Positions 1-10,517 of a stretch of DNA of 64,000 nt are shown here, piece after piece; position 1 is the stretch's first letter, and each line of letters begins with the position of its first letter. The position numbers and the translations under genes were made by a program. The DNA lies in assembly GCA_017506865.1 (NCBI GenBank), contig JAFCMP010000124.1:558001-622000 (forward strand). Direction: 5' to 3'. Origin of the DNA: Tribonema minus (lineage: Eukaryota; Sar; Xanthophyceae; Tribonematales; Tribonemataceae). Under the pieces are notes generated by a model that was not told where the DNA came from, did not search any database, and worked only from the letters and a program-made list of their open reading frames with translations.

Positions 1-1050
1 TGATCAGCATCATGCATGCGTACACTTCACAAGTACTACAGAAGACCATGACTGTGTGCGGAAGCGAGAGTGTTATGGCAGGGGGGGTTATGGTGTAAGT
101 TTGAGGGAAGGATGAGATAAAAAAAATTTAACAAGACAAGCAAAAAAGTCAATAAGAAACAAGCAGGTGTCAGCATCCTGGAGATAATAGGGGAGCACTG
201 CGGCAGTTGCAGTGGCAGTTACACAGCGAGGCTTTAGTTGTGGTGGCAATGTACCTGCAGCGAAAAGTCTTGAATGTCCCACTGGAATTTGATGAGCAGG
301 CGGTCAATCATAACTTCAATCAGGATTTCAGCATCAAGCTCTGTAAAGCCACCAACAAATCCAGTGCATGCCGCATAATCAACACAGAGAGCACACGCAG
401 GCCTTTTTAAAGCAAAACAAAATACGTGTTGAGAGCAAAAACCTAATAATGCGGCTTCGTAGCACAGGGCTAGTTGGTTGTACCCTATTTCTTAATGTTG
501 GCCTTAAATTGGACACATTCCATGGGTCGATGACACCACTATGAAGTTTAGCTCCGTAAGTTCTTTCAGCGCTTTGCAAAACCTCACTCAATGTTGAAGT
601 CCACGAGTTTTCCCCAGGCGCTTCTTGCGTGGCAGACTTGTTGGCAGCACTGGCCACTGTGTCGCAGTTACAAAGGCTGGAAGCAGCAGACGCGGACTTC
701 AGTACTGCCAAACTTACGCGGTCCGATGAAGTGTGCAGTGGAATTCATCCGTGCTCAGCGCAATCATTCGTACACGTTGAATTCAGCCAAGCCGCGTGCG
801 ATGCATGTGATAAAGTGCTTCAGTGAAAGGCCCGTCACCCCCGCTGCATGTAATCAAACCTCAAGTCCTGTGTGTACTTCTGCTCGAGGGACAAAACCCC
901 TCCCAAATATGCACAAGATCTGCCCCCTAGTTTGCAATGTGAGGGCTATGTTCAATATTCATCCCCTCAAGAGGCGCCACCGGCACCTTCTTCTGCGCCC
1001 TGTCTCACGGTCTGACCCCCCCCCCTCCCCCCCCTCCCCTGCTGTCGCAG

Positions 1051-1155
1051 AACAAGTACAACGCCGTGCTGCTGATACTGCTGGTGGGCTCCTTTGTCAT
1101 CCCAATGGTCCAATACTGGTGGTACATCCGCGACGAGGACGTTGACTATGAGTAA
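1051..1155 (+). CDS. Terminal exon of an unknown membrane protein (5' part not found)
   Basis: The exon follows a C-rich pyrimidine tract and a CAG acceptor at 1048-1050 and reads 34 codons to a TAA at 1153-1155. It encodes one hydrophobic segment (VLLILLVGSFVIPMVQYW) and a short acidic tail ending RDEDVDYE, as in the C-terminal anchor of a single- or multi-pass membrane protein. An AATAAA at 1185-1190, about 30 bp after the stop, supports the 3' end of a transcript. I do not recognise the family, and no convincing upstream exon was found in 1-1050. The exon itself is likely real; the function is unknown. Confidence 0.5.
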   Translation, partial: NKYNAVLLILLVGSFVIPMVQYWWYIRDEDVDYE

Positions 1156-1184
1156 ACGAGTAACTCCGAGTCGTACTGCCCCTC

Positions 1185-1190
1185 AATAAA
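1185..1190 (+). terminator. AATAAA polyadenylation signal
   Basis: AATAAA lies about 30 bp downstream of the TAA that closes the exon at 1051-1155. Position and strand fit a cleavage and polyadenylation signal. Clear AATAAA signals are missing after most other genes here, so the signal is not universal in this genome. Confidence 0.45.
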
Positions 1191-2924
1191 GAGCACCTTT
1201 GACGAGCATCGAGAAGCCGCAGCTGCGCACACAGGAGCTGTGCTAGCACCTGGGATGGGTGGGTTTGTGAGTGGTGAGGGGGGAAGTGGGGGGGGGGGGG
1301 GGGGGAAGGGGCATTGTGGTGGAGAGAGTAAAGGCAACCTCAATAAGTTGGGTCAGTGACTGTGGCAGGCAGCACACCCTGGGTAAGGAACGCACACTAC
1401 CCCAAATGTGAGCACAGGGCTGGCCTATCCCCAGCACTATCCCTAGGGCATGGCTGTGGCAGGTGGCGGTATATTTGGGGGATTGAGGTGAGGTTGGGGG
1501 TGGATTTTCACTGGTTTTAAGGTGATCATTTCGGCGGGGGCCACCGCCATCATAGGTACATATGGCAGGGGATACGGCTGAACTTAGAGCTGTAATACTT
1601 TACTCAGTAAGCAATTATTCAGCAAGCGGTCGACGTTGGCCAATCTGTCCTCTTGTGCCTGTGTGTTGTGTGCAGAATTTGCTGCGTTGTGCAGTGGAAG
1701 CAAGTACTTCGAAGGACCATCATTGAGATATGTGATGCACGGAAGTTGTAACAGATTTTTTAATCTGTTGAGGCATCAGAGTGCCTGGCATGATAGCAGC
1801 AGCGATGCCTGCAGGTGATTGCAAATTGCATGAAAGTTGGGCTGTGAAGTTGCTTAAGCTTTTGCTGCACCATTGTTTTGGGGCGCTTTCTGATGAGGCG
1901 TACGTCTCATATTTTTGATGTAGCAATCTGATGTTTTTTCACTTCCAGTGGTGGGTTGGAGCTCACTGGTGCATTGCGATGGCCGAGTGCATTGAATGCT
2001 CAGCGTACTATGTAATGGATGCACACCTGTTGCAAGAACGCTGTGGCAACAAACGGCTTTGTGCGTCGCAGTCAGCATGAGTGCCTGGCCATACCTTATG
2101 TGATGTTCCTGTCGTCAACGTCGCGTGAGCTGCCTGAAGCGAAACGCCGACCATGTCTTTGTATCTTCCAAGTGAGGCCAGATGTCTGAACTGGTGCCAC
2201 GATGTGCATAAAGTTGAAATACATGCAGCAACCTATCGACGCCGCGTGGGCCTTTGACTGCGCCATAGCACAACCTCTGACAGAGTCCCCCTGCAAAACG
2301 GATGCAGGTTGTGTGATGTCGTGTTTGGAAGCCCAGCAGCTGAGACAGAGGCTGTGCCATGCATGACATCTATTCACAGGCAACAGCCAGGAAACATGCG
2401 TCAAACATACCCGACCTCCGTCAACCTGACATCATTATCATTAGAAGCTACTTGTCTGTGCTTTTTTATACCCTTCGCGATAAGCTCAAGTTCAAGTGCT
2501 TCTGGGTGCATGGCAACTGTCCGAACCAACCACTAGTGGTGTCTGCACTGAGGGCTTGGACATCGGTGCTGCAATACGGCTCAGCATTTGGTGATGCGCT
2601 CCGTACGCTACTTACAGAGTAGTCATTGTCATCCTCAAAACAGGTGCAGCAGTGGTACAACAAGCAGCATGCATTCATGGCGTCAGTCTGCCCATCATGC
2701 GCGCAGCTCAGAGCACCATAGCTATGATAATGACAGCATGAGAAGACAAAATCATGTGGGAGCAAATTAACCAGAATTACTCAACGCGTCTCATTGTCGT
2801 GAGGCTGCAAGAGCAGTGCCTGCACTCGCGCGCAACCACCGCATCACAAGTCGTATGTAATATCAGAAACAACATGCAACCCTTTCTGTACATGTCGAAG
2901 GCCGCCACCAATAAAAAGCCATCC
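1191..2924. other. Intergenic stretch, nothing recognised
   Basis: Between the plus-strand terminal exon and the PEX2 stop codon. It has a poly-G run at about 1287-1306 and only short open frames without recognisable similarity. No tRNA-like or other structured RNA was noticed by eye. Confidence 0.4.
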
Positions 2925-3225
2925 TCAAGAGGGGGGCTCCGCACCCCCCCCGCCGCTACCACTCCGCAGCGGCGCCGCCGCCGCGAACCGCGCGCCGCAC
3001 GCAGGGCACCCGTACTCGGCGTCATCCTCGCAGCCGACGCGCACGCAGTAGTAGCAGAACGTGTGGCCGCAGTCCGCAACATAGGGTTGCCGCGCGCGCA
3101 GCGCTCCGCACTCCACGCACCCTCCTTCCCCCCCCCCCGCCCCCGCGCCGCCGCGCCCCCCCCCCGCGCGCACCCCTAGCCGCCGCGCCGCCGCGGCGGC
3201 GCGCGCCGGCAGCCGCAGCGCGCGC

Positions 3226-3256
<31 letters not shown>

Positions 3257-6053
3257 CCGCGTGCTCCCACAGGAGGCGGCGCGAGAGGAAGGCGTAGTTG
3301 ATGGGCCGCGGCGCGGCGGTAGCGGCGGCGGCGGCGGCGACCATGCGCAGGCGCAGCGCGCGGTCGAGAGGGGTGGGGTAGCGCGCGCCGCGCAGGAAGG
3401 CGAGGCAGTTGAGGAGCCACGCGACGCGGTAGGCGCGGTGCGCGTGGGCGAGCACGGCCCACGCGAGCCTGCGGCGCGCGCGCGCCGCGAAGAGGGGAGG
3501 TTGGCTTGAACGTGGTTGTGGTGGTGAACAAGCAGTTCAGCGCAATGGCCAGCTTGAGGGTGTATGAGAAGGTCCAACTAGGCTATTGAAAGCAACCATT
3601 ATTTTGTGTCTAGTAGGTTTTGTGTGGGCAGTAACAGTAATGAGGACTGTTCCATACTTTCCAGCGGCTGTGGGGAATGCGCAGCAGGGATTGGCAAAGC
3701 AGGAGGGAGCCGCCAACATTGGTCAGGATTGGTGGCGACAGTGCAGCGGGCACATGGTCTTCATAAGTCTTGAACACACTTGTTAACTACGGCAACATCC
3801 ACCAGACAGCGCTGTGTCTCGCTGTCAGCGACGGCCACATGGCTGCTGCGCGTCGTGCACAATACCTCCTATACAGACTGTTGTCATACACTCAAAAGTA
3901 AACGGTTACTGCTGGAAGGCATTTGTGGCTAACCATCCCTTGTCACCTAGAGCTCTACGATATTTTAATTCGCTTTCATCAACAAGGACTGTGCGGGCTG
4001 CAGCACGCATGAAAGGATCCTGATGCAACGTGCCCTTGCGTCCTTTCCTGCACAGCGATGCTATTGCGGCCTAATACCGCCGCTGCTGCCAGCAGACCAA
4101 ACTGCTGAGATTCCAAAGGCATTGCGTAAGAAGCCCGTACTTCAAGACAAAAACAGATACTTTGTGAAGTATTTTGGCTCCCTTCCCCTCCACAGCACCC
4201 CGCGCTTAGCCCAGTTCCACCTCTCAGCACAAAACCCACCACCCACCCTTGCTGCAGCGCGATATTGCTTTGGTATCTTCTGACAAAAGTCAATTTCTCT
4301 CAATCACATGAAACAATGCTGAAGTGTGATATCGCAAATCGCTGACAAACATCAGCTCCTCTCAATCTCATCAAACAATGCAACAGCGCGACATCGCACG
4401 TCACTGACAAGGTATCATTTCCTCTCCATCAAACAACAAATGAATGCATTCATGAATGGATGAACTAAATTCACCAGCGAGGGGAGCCATGCGGAGCGTC
4501 GCCCCACCCCCTAGAAAGCCCCTCGCGCCTCGCGCGCGCCAGCGCCCACGGCGCCCCACATCTCTGACAAAAATCATATCCACTGAATCACCTCAAACAA
4601 CAAATGAATTCATGAATGGATGAACTAAATTCACCTGCGTGGGGAGCCATGCGGAGCGTCACCCCACCCCCTAGAAAGCCCCTCGCGCCTCGCGCGCGCC
4701 AGCGCCCAAGGCACCCCCACCCAGAGCGCCCCCCACGCGATGCGCTGCGACAGTCGCGGGTCTGCGAGGCCGGGGATGTGCGTGGCGGTGGCGGCGAGCG
4801 GCGGCGACGCTGACGCTATGGCTTCGTCCCTGTACCTGCGCGGATGCAGCGGTCAAGTGATCGTGGTGCTGGGAGTTGGCGAAGCTGTGCCATAAGATCA
4901 AGTGATCGTGGTGCTGGGAGTTGGCGAAGCTGTGCCATCAGGTGTGACATTCTTATACGTGTTGTTCAAGTTCACCAGGGACCACGCAGCTTGGTGTGAC
5001 GTCCACCAGGTGCGCCTACATGCAAGGCACTCGCTTGTCACCGGGAGTGGGATGTTGTCGGATTTGCTTGCATGGCTCCGGTCTGGCGGAGAAAGCGGCG
5101 ACTGCAATCACATCAAAGAACGTCGCACGCTGATGCTACCACTTCGCCCCCCCCCCCCCATGCGTCAGAAGACATCAGTGCCGTACTCAGAGGGTGCGAC
5201 GAAGATCAATGAACTGTAGCTGTCACATGCCGCAGCGCACTGAATTGCAGCTTCTGCTGCATGACTCTGAGGAATCCGTGAATGAAGTCCATCATTGCGT
5301 ACATGGACGAATTATTTAGGTGTCTGCAACCTCCCGTGCCTGCATAGCTCAGTGCTTGAAGTTATCTTGCGGTGATTGCAATCCGCTTGCGCTGTGGCAG
5401 TGCGTGCACCTGCATGTAAACAATGACCGAACACCCTGTGGGGGCCTACAACAGCTGAAAGGTTGTGTGTGCCAAGGGATTGTGTGCGGCGCGTGTCCTA
5501 TGCATTTGTAGGGTTTACTACTATGCACTGCAGTGTGCATTACTACTCTGCCATCTTCGCTATGCAATGATGCATGCCGAGAGAAATGGCACACACGACC
5601 TCGTATTCAAAGCCTTCACTGCAACTTGACAGCTTTGCTGAGTGCACCTCTTAAGCAGTATAGCACTGTCGTACAGCTTGTCGCCATAACAACGCTATGC
5701 TGACTTGCCATTGTGCTGCTGCAACCGATCTTGCACCTGAGATTTTGAAGTCGCATCCCAGGTGTTGGCACCTGCGCCATCACAGTGTATCCCCACAGCA
5801 GCAGCCTCAGCCCCGCCTCCACCTCCGGCTTGTACCTCTCAGAAAAACCCTGAGAGCACATTGAGAACACTCTCGCCAGCTGCATTTTCAGCAACTCCAT
5901 GAGCTCCCCATCGAGCACTCCAGCATCAAGCTGGTTCACACGAAGCACTGGTGGACTAGGTACAGGGGTGGCAGTGGCGAGGGCTTGCACCTGCGCCAGC
6001 TCGGGAATGGGCTTGGCCCAGTCGGTCGGCGAGGGCAGCGGCGCCTCCGCCAT
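2925..6053 (-). CDS. PEX2: Peroxisome biogenesis factor 2 (RING E3 ligase component), 3 exons
   Basis: Exons are 6053-5737, 4835-4635 and 3504-2925; phases join to one 365-residue frame (human PEX2 is 305). PEX2 is a multi-pass peroxisomal membrane protein which, with PEX10 and PEX12, forms the RING ubiquitin-ligase complex that recycles the import receptor PEX5. Exon 1 carries the family start (RVNQLDAGVLDGEL) and the FSERYKPEVEAGLRLLLWG segment. Exon 2 continues NLRYRDE and holds a hydrophobic helix. Exon 3 has LLNCLAFLRGARYPTPLDR, FLSRRLLWEH and a C3HC4 RING at residues 302-342 (CX2CX12CXHX2CX2CX12CX2C). Ala/Gly-rich expansion before the RING explains the extra length. The start MAEAPL is the first Met before the conserved block. 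The acceptor of exon 3 is chosen by phase. The exon 2 tail is duplicated in intron 2. Confidence 0.9.
3895..3990 (-). repeat. Dispersed repeat, copy 1
   Basis: Inverted copy of a sequence of about 75 bp with core AGAGCTCTAGGTGACAAGG and GCCTTCCACCAAT-like end. Other copies are at 18980-19060, 35890-35970 and 55380-55470. This one lies in PEX2 intron 2, just before exon 3 in genome order. Confidence 0.75.
4430..4560 (-). repeat. Decayed copy of the PEX2 exon 2 tail and donor, inside intron 2
   Basis: This segment repeats 4590-4720 about 160 bp away. It copies the last third of exon 2 (the frame encoding ARREGLSRGWGDAPHGSP) and the intron start that follows. In the copy the donor context has changed from GCAG|GTGAA to GCTG|GTGAA. 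Further upstream (4290-4430) a shorter, more degraded repeat with a recurring CTCAATCxCAxxAAACAA pattern continues the series. Confidence 0.8.
4853..4938. repeat. Exact 41-bp direct repeat, 45-bp period, in PEX2 intron 1
   Basis: 4853-4893 and 4898-4938 are identical and lie just upstream (in transcript order) of the exon 2 acceptor. The lack of divergence indicates a very recent tandem duplication next to a splice site. Confidence 0.9.
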
Positions 6054-6076
6054 TGCACTACGTAGTAGTCTGATGG

Positions 6077-6193
6077 CACTCACACTCACACTCACACTCA
6101 ATAGGTACTTCAACTTGAAGTCAAGATTGGCGCCTTGAAGTTTGGGGTTGTTGCAAGTGTGTGTGTGTGTGTTAAGCGTGTGCGTGTGTGTGC
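6077..6193. repeat. Microsatellites just upstream of PEX2
   Basis: A CACACT-type repeat at about 6077-6101 and an interrupted TG repeat at about 6157-6193 flank the probable PEX2 5' untranslated region. They may fall in the promoter or leader, but no core promoter motif could be assigned. Confidence 0.6.
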
Positions 6194-6199
6194 ATAAGA

Positions 6200-9100
6200 A
6201 GGCATAAGTTGCATGATCACATCAGGTTTGGGCACAGCACATTAATGTTCACATTTACACATGTGTTTGCCTTGATGCATCTCACCTGACTGCGCAATCA
6301 CAAGCAGCTATAGCAGCATGCTGTCATGACACTTAGTCTGCGGCTCGAGCGCAACGCCACGCTGGAACGTTGCTGGTGTTGCTTCGCTGCATCAAAAGCC
6401 TGCTTGTTGCATACATGCCTTTAAACTGAAGTCAAACGCCCCTGCTCAAGGCTGCATGTCTCTAATGCAGGTCCAGACCTTGAGTCAGAAACGCCAAGTC
6501 TAATTGTCGAAAAATGTTGATTACACGTCCAATATTGTTCGCAGCTTGAGCAACTGTGATATCAGGTTCAACTTCAGATGGCACATCCACACATGAGAAG
6601 TGCATGCTCAGTAAAACCACTGCAACGAACAGCAACAGCATGCCCCGCAGTGCATGCACACATTGGTAACATTACGCTGTAATCAAGCACGATTACAGTT
6701 TGCAATGACGAAGTTGTGTTTGCCAGTCGCCCAACAGATTTATGCAATACCATCCTGCAAACATGCATGCATGCAGCATACTGAACACATACTATGTAGT
6801 ACTTCGAAGTACTTTTATTATATTCCACTTGTGGCTGTGGAAATGCCATGTTGTAGGTGTGTCGCCTTGTTTTCACTCTTGGATGTAGCATGCAAAGCTT
6901 GCACGCCACACCCCGCGATGTAGTACTTTATTTAAAAGTAGAACTCACCTCCGGGCCATTGGACTCACCTCAGACTCTGCCACGGCCAACTCAACAATTA
7001 ATCATGGCAAGCGACACATTATGTCCTGTCCTTTGTCCAGCTAGTGTTGCCTGAATTGAGACACCTCTCGTTCATGCTGCTAAGCAAACACTCTATAATT
7101 GTGTGACAGTGCGCACCAGTGCCACGCCCAGTAAGCATGTACCATTTCGCCTCAGCGATGGCCATCGACCATCAGATCAAGTGAGGCACTGTGACTTTGC
7201 ACTGTGATTTGCCCCACGCATGCACCGAATACTGTTGCGTGGGTGTATGACTCGGAGGACTTGACGTCAAGACTGGCATTGATCAGAAGCTAGCTCTGAG
7301 GGCATTGGATGCTGTCACACCTCAATGCGTATTTAGAAGCTCGTGGCAGTTGCCAACTGTGTCACCGGGCCCAAGCCGCACACTGTGCCATGGCACTCAA
7401 AATTGGCGCACTGCAGCCTGAGTGAAGTACGTCAAGCGACGCCACACTAGTGAGTGCAAGGCACATAGGTCTGAATATTTCATGCAAAGGAATCATCCAG
7501 TCTGTGTTTTGCGCATACCAATGGCTGGGCTACACATGTGCGCCGTTGCGCCAACTTCACATGCATGGCAGCGATCCGATCAGAAGAGGCTGCACTTCAA
7601 GTTGCCTAACGGCACAGGGCATTCTTGTGTGCAAGGGCGCTCAAAAGAGAAAAGCAGGTTGCGGCAAGCAGACATTTTGTTTGATGATATTCAAATTTGA
7701 TGCCCATGGTAAGCGTGCCCCTGTAGCGTGCTCCTAAACCGCTCTAGAACATGGTGCATGATCGGTCACCACCATTACTGACGACTGTATATACAGAACG
7801 GAGGCGACACGGCTCTGTAGTCGCACTTGAAAAGCCATCGCTCCATCCAGCAAGCAACGCCCGAAGGAACTTCGTGCAAATGGCTTCTATACATTACTGA
7901 CCTGCGCATCAAGGTGACCTGACAAAGCAAACCACTGCTCTTCCAGGGCACTCTGTGACCGTGGTACCAACACTCAACAACAAAGCTCCTAAAGCGCTTA
8001 GATCGTGATGCTGTAAACCCTGGAGGTGCGTACTAGGAGCCTTTGTGGCCAACTACAGAGGGAAAGCGGGCAGCGCAATGCGCCTGCGGCAGGCGTTCGC
8101 TGAGGAAGTAGCAAACAAAGGAGGACGGCCCACCCCAGGCTTACTTGCTCGTAGACGTTTGTTGGAAGGCGGTTCTGAATCGGAGCCGATGTGTGACTGC
8201 CTGAAGCAAATCCTTGCCCGAGCCTCTTGCGGTCGCCTTCTGCTGCATCGTCGCCTGACCTCGCTCTCGCCTGGTGAGCAGCACGTAGACCACTGCATCA
8301 TCTGTGCGCAGCATCGGGAGGGGCCTGGTGCTCATCGTCCGGGCTTCTGGAAAGTGCGTGTCGGTCGCTGGTGCTGTGCTGTGAGTGTGAAGTGTGATAT
8401 CGTCGCTCGGTGCCCCATTTTATGCTTTTTAAACGTGCTTTTCTATGTGTGTTCTGAGTGCGGGTTGCAGTGCAGTGACAACGCCGTTCGATTCAACCGT
8501 TCTGTGCCGGCGCGAGGCTTGATCGGCGGTGATAGTGAGCACGCGCTTCCACAGAAGCTCGTTACGATGAAGCACGCCAATCACTGAACCGTTCCTGTGC
8601 AACGGGACCAACGGCTTCCGTGACAATTTTACACCGAACCCCGAGTGGTTGGGTGCATTTCAAATGACACACAACAAAAAAAATCCGTTACATCGAGGTG
8701 TGGAGGGGGGTTTGGGGCGGGGGCGCTGAGGGGGTTCCAGGTTGAGAGCCTGCAGCCTGCATGTACCTTGTGACAGAGGGTCTCAATGCACAGTGAAGAT
8801 CTCCCAAAACGACTTTGCCATGTATCTTGTGGCATGCACCTCTTTGATTGCCGGAGTATTGCTGAGATGAAAGGGCTCGGCCGCTAGGTGATCAGCCCAA
8901 GGTTAACTTCTCACAGGCGTGGGCGAGTCACTCCACACCTCACCCATCACGTTCTGTGCAAGTCTGCATGACAATGGCCTCTGGGGCCCTCGGAAGTTCA
9001 AATGCTCACCACTTTTGCAGTACAGACCACTGGTGTGCCATGGCCTTGCTCGAAGGTTCTCGCCAGCCGGTTCGAATGCAGCAAGCGCGCAGGTTCATCA

Positions 9101-10040
9101 TGCAGTCCAAACAAGAAGGGTGTCAAGAAGAAACGTGAAATGTATTAACATTCTTTGTGCAGGGCGTCATAGTTCAATGCATATTGGCGCCACCAATAGT
9201 GCCACAATGCACATCACGGAATCTGCTGACACCAATGCCTTGGCCTCGACTGTGGTGCGGCGCCAATATTTGCAGTGATGGTGGCACAGAATGCAGCCCG
9301 AGAAACAGGAACCAGCAACGGAGCACACAAAGGGGGGGGGGGAGTCTTGAAGACGATGCGCGTTTGAGGCCAGACTGCTTTGACGATGGTAGCTCCCCCA
9401 ACTTCAACTGCACACATCTTCTCTGCCCGTTACACTTGTGCTTATCGCATACGCGCTGCAGTGCTGCGTTGCTGCAATGACACTGCCTGTGAGCGTATTG
9501 CACCGCATGCTGTTGACCAGCCTCAACTTACTGTAGAGCTTCCACACTTTGGTGCTGTACACCGTCATTAACCCTCGCTGTGCTGCGTAGCGTTTCTCAT
9601 TCAGCCGTGTGCCCATGGGCTCACTGGCTTGTACCACGCAGCGGCTGTACTTGTGGTTCTGTGTTGGGAAGTAGGTCACTGGGTTCAAATTGCCGCAACA
9701 TACTGGCGTAAAGGGGGTCCTTGGTGAGTGGTGGCCAACTTCAAGCCAACTTCAACTTGCAGCTGAGCCATGTGCCCGCTGCCACCCTGCTGCCGTCCGG
9801 GCTGTGGTCTATTGGGATTGCTGTTGCTGTACACGCCCGTTCAGCGCGGCAAACTGCAGGCACCACGCAAGCACACGGGGGCAATGGTGCGCGTATGCTC
9901 GTGACATGAGATGCATCAAGAATGCCTGCAGAGGTTGCGGCCGCTGTGTATATACATACATGCATCAGAACTGCGCGCACACATACTTTTGAGCTGCGTC
10001 ATATCTGTATGTTCACCAACAGGCTTCATCATCGGCAGGC
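6200..10040. other. Long stretch without a recognised gene
   Basis: Between the PEX2 start and the 3' end of the hybrid kinase. Base composition is more even than in the exons and open frames are short. The only longer frame is at 8045-8587 (listed separately). No non-coding RNA gene or mobile element was recognised. It may contain exons of a poorly conserved gene. Confidence 0.4.
8045..8587 (+). CDS. Unrecognised open frame, possibly an exon
   Basis: A 180-codon frame opening at a GTG codon. Its first half is charged and fairly protein-like (LRQAFAEEVANKGGRPTPG), and it contains an internal GTGCGT that could be a donor after FWK at about 8355. The second half is Cys-rich and unlike a normal domain. 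No family is recognised and there is no poly(A) signal. It could be a non-conserved exon or chance. Confidence 0.15.
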   Translation: MANYRGKAGSAMRLRQAFAEEVANKGGRPTPGLLARRRLLEGGSESEPMCDCLKQILARASCGRLLLHRRLTSLSPGEQHVDHCIICAQHREGPGAHRPGFWKVRVGRWCCAVSVKCDIVARCPILCFLNVLFYVCSECGLQCSDNAVRFNRSVPARGLIGGDSEHALPQKLVTMKHANH

Positions 10041-10048
10041 TTGACAGC

Positions 10049-10136
10049 TTCAGGTTGACGCAAAGCGGCCTGGCCTGTTGTCATTTGAAGCATTCAGGTT
10101 GACGCAAAGCGGCCTGGCCTGTTGTCATTTGAAGCA
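10049..10136. repeat. Exact 44-bp tandem duplication
   Basis: 10049-10092 is repeated without a change at 10093-10136, head to tail. It lies in non-coding sequence 3' of the hybrid kinase. Size and exactness resemble the 45-bp duplication in PEX2 intron 1, which suggests one ongoing process. Confidence 0.9.
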
Positions 10137-10517
10137 TTCACAAAAACGCCAGCAATGCAGCGTCTAATGGCACAGAGCTGAACGCATCGGGAGCAGGCAA
10201 ACATGATCATGCGAGACGTGAAAGCTGTGGTGGCACACTGAGCTGCACAATGCATGGCGCGCAGCCCACTGGCCCAAAAGCGCCAAATCTCAGAGCCGTT
10301 CGCCATACTTGCTGCACACACACTACTAGGCACATGAGACCCGTCAACAGCTTTGCAGTCACTGCCGCAGGCATGCATCGTGCAGCAAACGGTAATCCTG
10401 CCTTCTAGGGCGCCCACGGAACATGCTGCACCTGCTGTACTCTCTCCATGGTTGTGTGCGAAAGCGTGGGATGCCCACGTGCACTCGCAGTGCTTGCACC
10501 AGGTTCTGAGCGTCAAT

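Noticed and set aside
3022..3531. Arg/Gly-rich frame overlapping PEX2 exon 3
   Set aside because: Shadow of the PEX2 RING exon in another frame; the RING cysteines exist only in the annotated frame.
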